A stretch of DNA of 64,000 nucleotides from Palsa-1392 sp963819975 (GTDB lineage: Bacteria; Verrucomicrobiota; Verrucomicrobiia; Chthoniobacterales; UBA10450): positions 248,001-312,000 of the forward strand of contig CAWFYE010000004.1 of the NCBI GenBank assembly GCA_963819975.1, given 5' to 3'. Positions 62,055 through 64,000 of this stretch are shown here, piece after piece. The position numbers and the translations under genes are program-made. The first letter of the stretch is position 1; the number at the start of each line of letters is the position of its first letter. The notes beneath the pieces are model-generated. The model saw only the letters and a list, made by a program, of their open reading frames with translations. It was not told where the DNA came from and did not search any database.

Positions 62055-62257
62055 GTTTCTCCTCGGCCCCCGGGATTGGATGAAGCTGTCAACGGGAGCT
62101 GAAGAGGGAGGCACGTCCAGGGAGTAGGTGCGCGGCCAATAAGCTCTCGACACGCAATCCAGTTCGTTCGCCGATTTAAGTCAAGCCAAAAGGCGAAACG
62201 CAAGTGATGACGATTGATCGCTCAATTCTCAGATCGCAGGCTTTGCGATTCGCTTCC

Positions 62258-62971
62258 CTATCCGTGTTTTTTTTCGTAGCGGCGCATCAGCTTGAAGAAA
62301 CGAAGCGTGTCGCGCACGGGATGAATGCTGCTCACTTCGTCGGAGTAAATGGTGCTGATCGGGACCGAGGCGATCCGGAATCCGGCGCGGCTGGCGATGA
62401 TCAGCATCTCGGTTTCATAATCGAAGCGGCTGGTGCCATCGAGGAGGTGTGGCGCCAGGGTGCGCTGGACCATGCGGTAGCCGCATTGAGTATCCGGGAC
62501 TTCCTGGCCGCAGAGCCGGCTGATACGGCGGCTCATGTAGCGATTGACAGTTCGCCTAACGAACGGCATGTCGCGCACGTCGTTCATCCGGGTCCCAACG
62601 AAGAGACCGGCTTCGGTCGTGTTCGCAGCGGCGAGGAAACGGCCGATCTCATCAGGCAAATGCTGGCCATCGGCATCGAGGATGAGGATGAACGCGACCT
62701 CCTGGCGGACCAGCCAATGGCGCAGGCCGGTCTTGATCGACTCGCCTTTGCCGCGATTCTCGGGATGCACGATGACTTCAGCGCCGCCTTCACGCGCGCG
62801 CTCCGCGGTGGCGTCGCTCGAGCCGTCATCGATCACCACCACGAGATCGAGGTGTTCGCGAACGCGCTCGGCCACGCCGCGCACGTGCACCGCCTCGTGA
62901 TAGGCCGGGATGACGGCGGCGACGTTGCGGCGATCGAGCGGCCGGCCTGGTTGCGGGGCCGCGCTCTCCAT
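62258..62971 (-). CDS. Family 2 glycosyltransferase (dolichyl-phosphate-type)
   Basis: 237 residues from ATG 62971; a long frame running back to 63928 is in the wrong frame for lipA. AAVIPAYHEAVHV, VVVIDDGSSDATAE, LILDADGQHLP (DxD) and CGYRMVQR are typical of GT2 enzymes related to polyprenyl-phosphate sugar transferases. The donor is unknown. It lies 2 bases downstream of lipA. Confidence 0.9.
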   Translation of the reverse strand: MESAAPQPGRPLDRRNVAAVIPAYHEAVHVRGVAERVREHLDLVVVIDDGSSDATAERAREGGAEVIVHPENRGKGESIKTGLRHWLVRQEVAFILILDADGQHLPDEIGRFLAAANTTEAGLFVGTRMNDVRDMPFVRRTVNRYMSRRISRLCGQEVPDTQCGYRMVQRTLAPHLLDGTSRFDYETEMLIIASRAGFRIASVPISTIYSDEVSSIHPVRDTLRFFKLMRRYEKKHG

Positions 62972-62973
62972 CG

Positions 62974-63924
62974 CTAGCGGACGACCGGGTGAAAATCGGC
63001 CGCGTGATAGGAGCTGCGGACGAGCGGGCCGGAGGCGACGTGGGCGAAGCCTTTGCGTCGCGCGATGTCGCCGTAGAGATCGAATTGCTCGGGTGTGATG
63101 TAGCGCACGACCGGGAGATGCTTCGGCGTCGGACGGAGATATTGGCCCAACGTGAGCACCTGGCAGCCGACTTCGCGCAGGTCGTCCATTACCTGGAAAA
63201 GCTCGGGCTCCGTCTCGCCGAGGCCGAGCATGACTCCGCTCTTGGTAACGACGGCGGGTGAAAGCTCTTTCGCACGCTGGAGGACTTGGAGCGAGGTGCG
63301 ATACTTGGCACGCGAGCGCACGCTCGGCGTGAGGCGCTCGACCGTTTCCATGTTGTGATTGAAAATCTCCGGCGCGGCGTCGAGGACGAGTTGGATGCAC
63401 CAATCCTGGGCGTGAAAATCGGGGACGAGCACTTCGATGATGATGGAGGGATCCATCTCGCGAATGGCGCGGATAGTGCGCGCGAAATGTTCCGCACCGC
63501 CGTCCTTGAGGTCGTCCCGCGCCACCGCGGTGATGACGACGTGCTTGAGCTTGAGCCGCCTCACGGCTTCCGCGACCCGCTGCGGCTCGTCTTCCTCGAG
63601 CGCAAACGGCTTCGCCGTGCTGACGGCGCAAAATCCGCAGGCCCGGGTGCAGCGCTCGCCGGCGATCATCATGGTGGCAGTACCCTGGCTCCAGCATTCC
63701 CAGCGATTCGGGCATTGCGCGCTCTCGCAGACGGTGTGCAGGCGCAAGTCGGAGATGAGCGCCTTGGTCGAAAAAAAGACGGGATTGGAGGGCAAACGCA
63801 CTTTGATCCAGGGCGGCTTCTGCGCCTGGTGCAAGGCGGGATCGATCTTGGCGCAGGACATGTTCGGCAAAAAGTAGTTCAGCGTTCGGGCGTTGAAAAG
63901 CCAAAGGATGGAGAACTTCGGCAC
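62974..63924 (-). CDS. lipA: Lipoyl synthase
   Basis: 316 residues from the longest frame; ATG at 63861 (MSCAKIDPALH) is an equally good start. It inserts two sulfurs into octanoyl groups using two [4Fe-4S] clusters. The auxiliary cluster ligands are CESAQCPNRWEC, the radical SAM set is CTRACGFC, and the C-terminal RSSYHA supplies the Ser ligand. Intact and of typical length. The octanoyltransferase lipB is not in this window. Confidence 0.96.
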   Translation of the reverse strand: MPKFSILWLFNARTLNYFLPNMSCAKIDPALHQAQKPPWIKVRLPSNPVFFSTKALISDLRLHTVCESAQCPNRWECWSQGTATMMIAGERCTRACGFCAVSTAKPFALEEDEPQRVAEAVRRLKLKHVVITAVARDDLKDGGAEHFARTIRAIREMDPSIIIEVLVPDFHAQDWCIQLVLDAAPEIFNHNMETVERLTPSVRSRAKYRTSLQVLQRAKELSPAVVTKSGVMLGLGETEPELFQVMDDLREVGCQVLTLGQYLRPTPKHLPVVRYITPEQFDLYGDIARRKGFAHVASGPLVRSSYHAADFHPVVR

Positions 63925-64000
63925 TCAAACCTAACTATTTTGCTTTCAAAGCATTCGAGCCCAGCTAGCTTTCGACAAAAGCTCCCCATGGCACCTCGCT

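Overview
The window (64 kb, GC-rich, tightly packed genes with many 4-bp start/stop overlaps) looks like chromosomal DNA of a soil- or freshwater-type Verrucomicrobiota, probably of the Spartobacteria/Chthoniobacterales kind. This is inferred from the character of the accessory proteins: a large NHL/beta-helix secreted protein ending in duplicated Verrucomicrobia-style modules, a 14-repeat kelch protein, membrane-anchored TPR proteins and a SWIM-SNF2 helicase. Housekeeping genes (acpP, nth, hflX, miaA, prfB, guaA, aat, lipA, tRNA-Phe) are intact. I see no transposase, integrase, phage gene or CRISPR array.

Layout. 0-7 kb: acpP with its terminator, an MscS channel, an iron-permease-family protein, then a leftward rrm-miaA-hflX-PGPGW-nth block and a TonB protein. 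7-14 kb: an MBOAT/SGNH O-acylation pair with a nucleotide-sugar epimerase, an M23 peptidase, AlkA, DUF1697 and a RhlE-type helicase. 14-23 kb: a leftward surface-glycan cluster (GT2, SDR, epimerase, RmlC-like epimerase, DUF4910 peptidase, LhgO, C-methyltransferase, RfbF-like cytidylyltransferase, PIG-L deacetylase), parts of which are visibly less GC-rich. 23-27 kb: small enzymes and a decayed GNAT gene. 27-33 kb: a translationally coupled lipid cluster (CDP-alcohol phosphatidyltransferase, CdsA, PlsC, a hydrolase-methyltransferase fusion, PAP2, small membrane proteins). 33-39 kb: prfB with its programmed frameshift, amino-acid enzymes, an L,D-transpeptidase, and two TIR-domain genes of which the second is broken. 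39-64 kb: the mosaic secreted protein, tRNA-Phe/aat, guaA, TPR proteins, the SNF2 helicase, RarD, an LpxL-type acyltransferase, a di-heme oxidoreductase, a hybrid histidine kinase, the kelch protein, a GT2 and lipA.

The most unusual signal belongs to no gene. A 9-base word, TCGTTAGGC (reverse complement GCCTAACGA), is scattered through the window. By hand I count 45 copies of its 8-base core CGTTAGGC on the two strands, against about 2 expected by chance, and 37 of them extend to the full 9-mer. It is read in several codon frames, on both strands and across stop codons, so selection appears to act on the DNA and not on the protein. It is absent from an 8.6-kb stretch that covers most of the glycan cluster. 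In density and behaviour it resembles the DNA uptake sequences of Neisseria and Pasteurellaceae, which I do not know to be described for this phylum.
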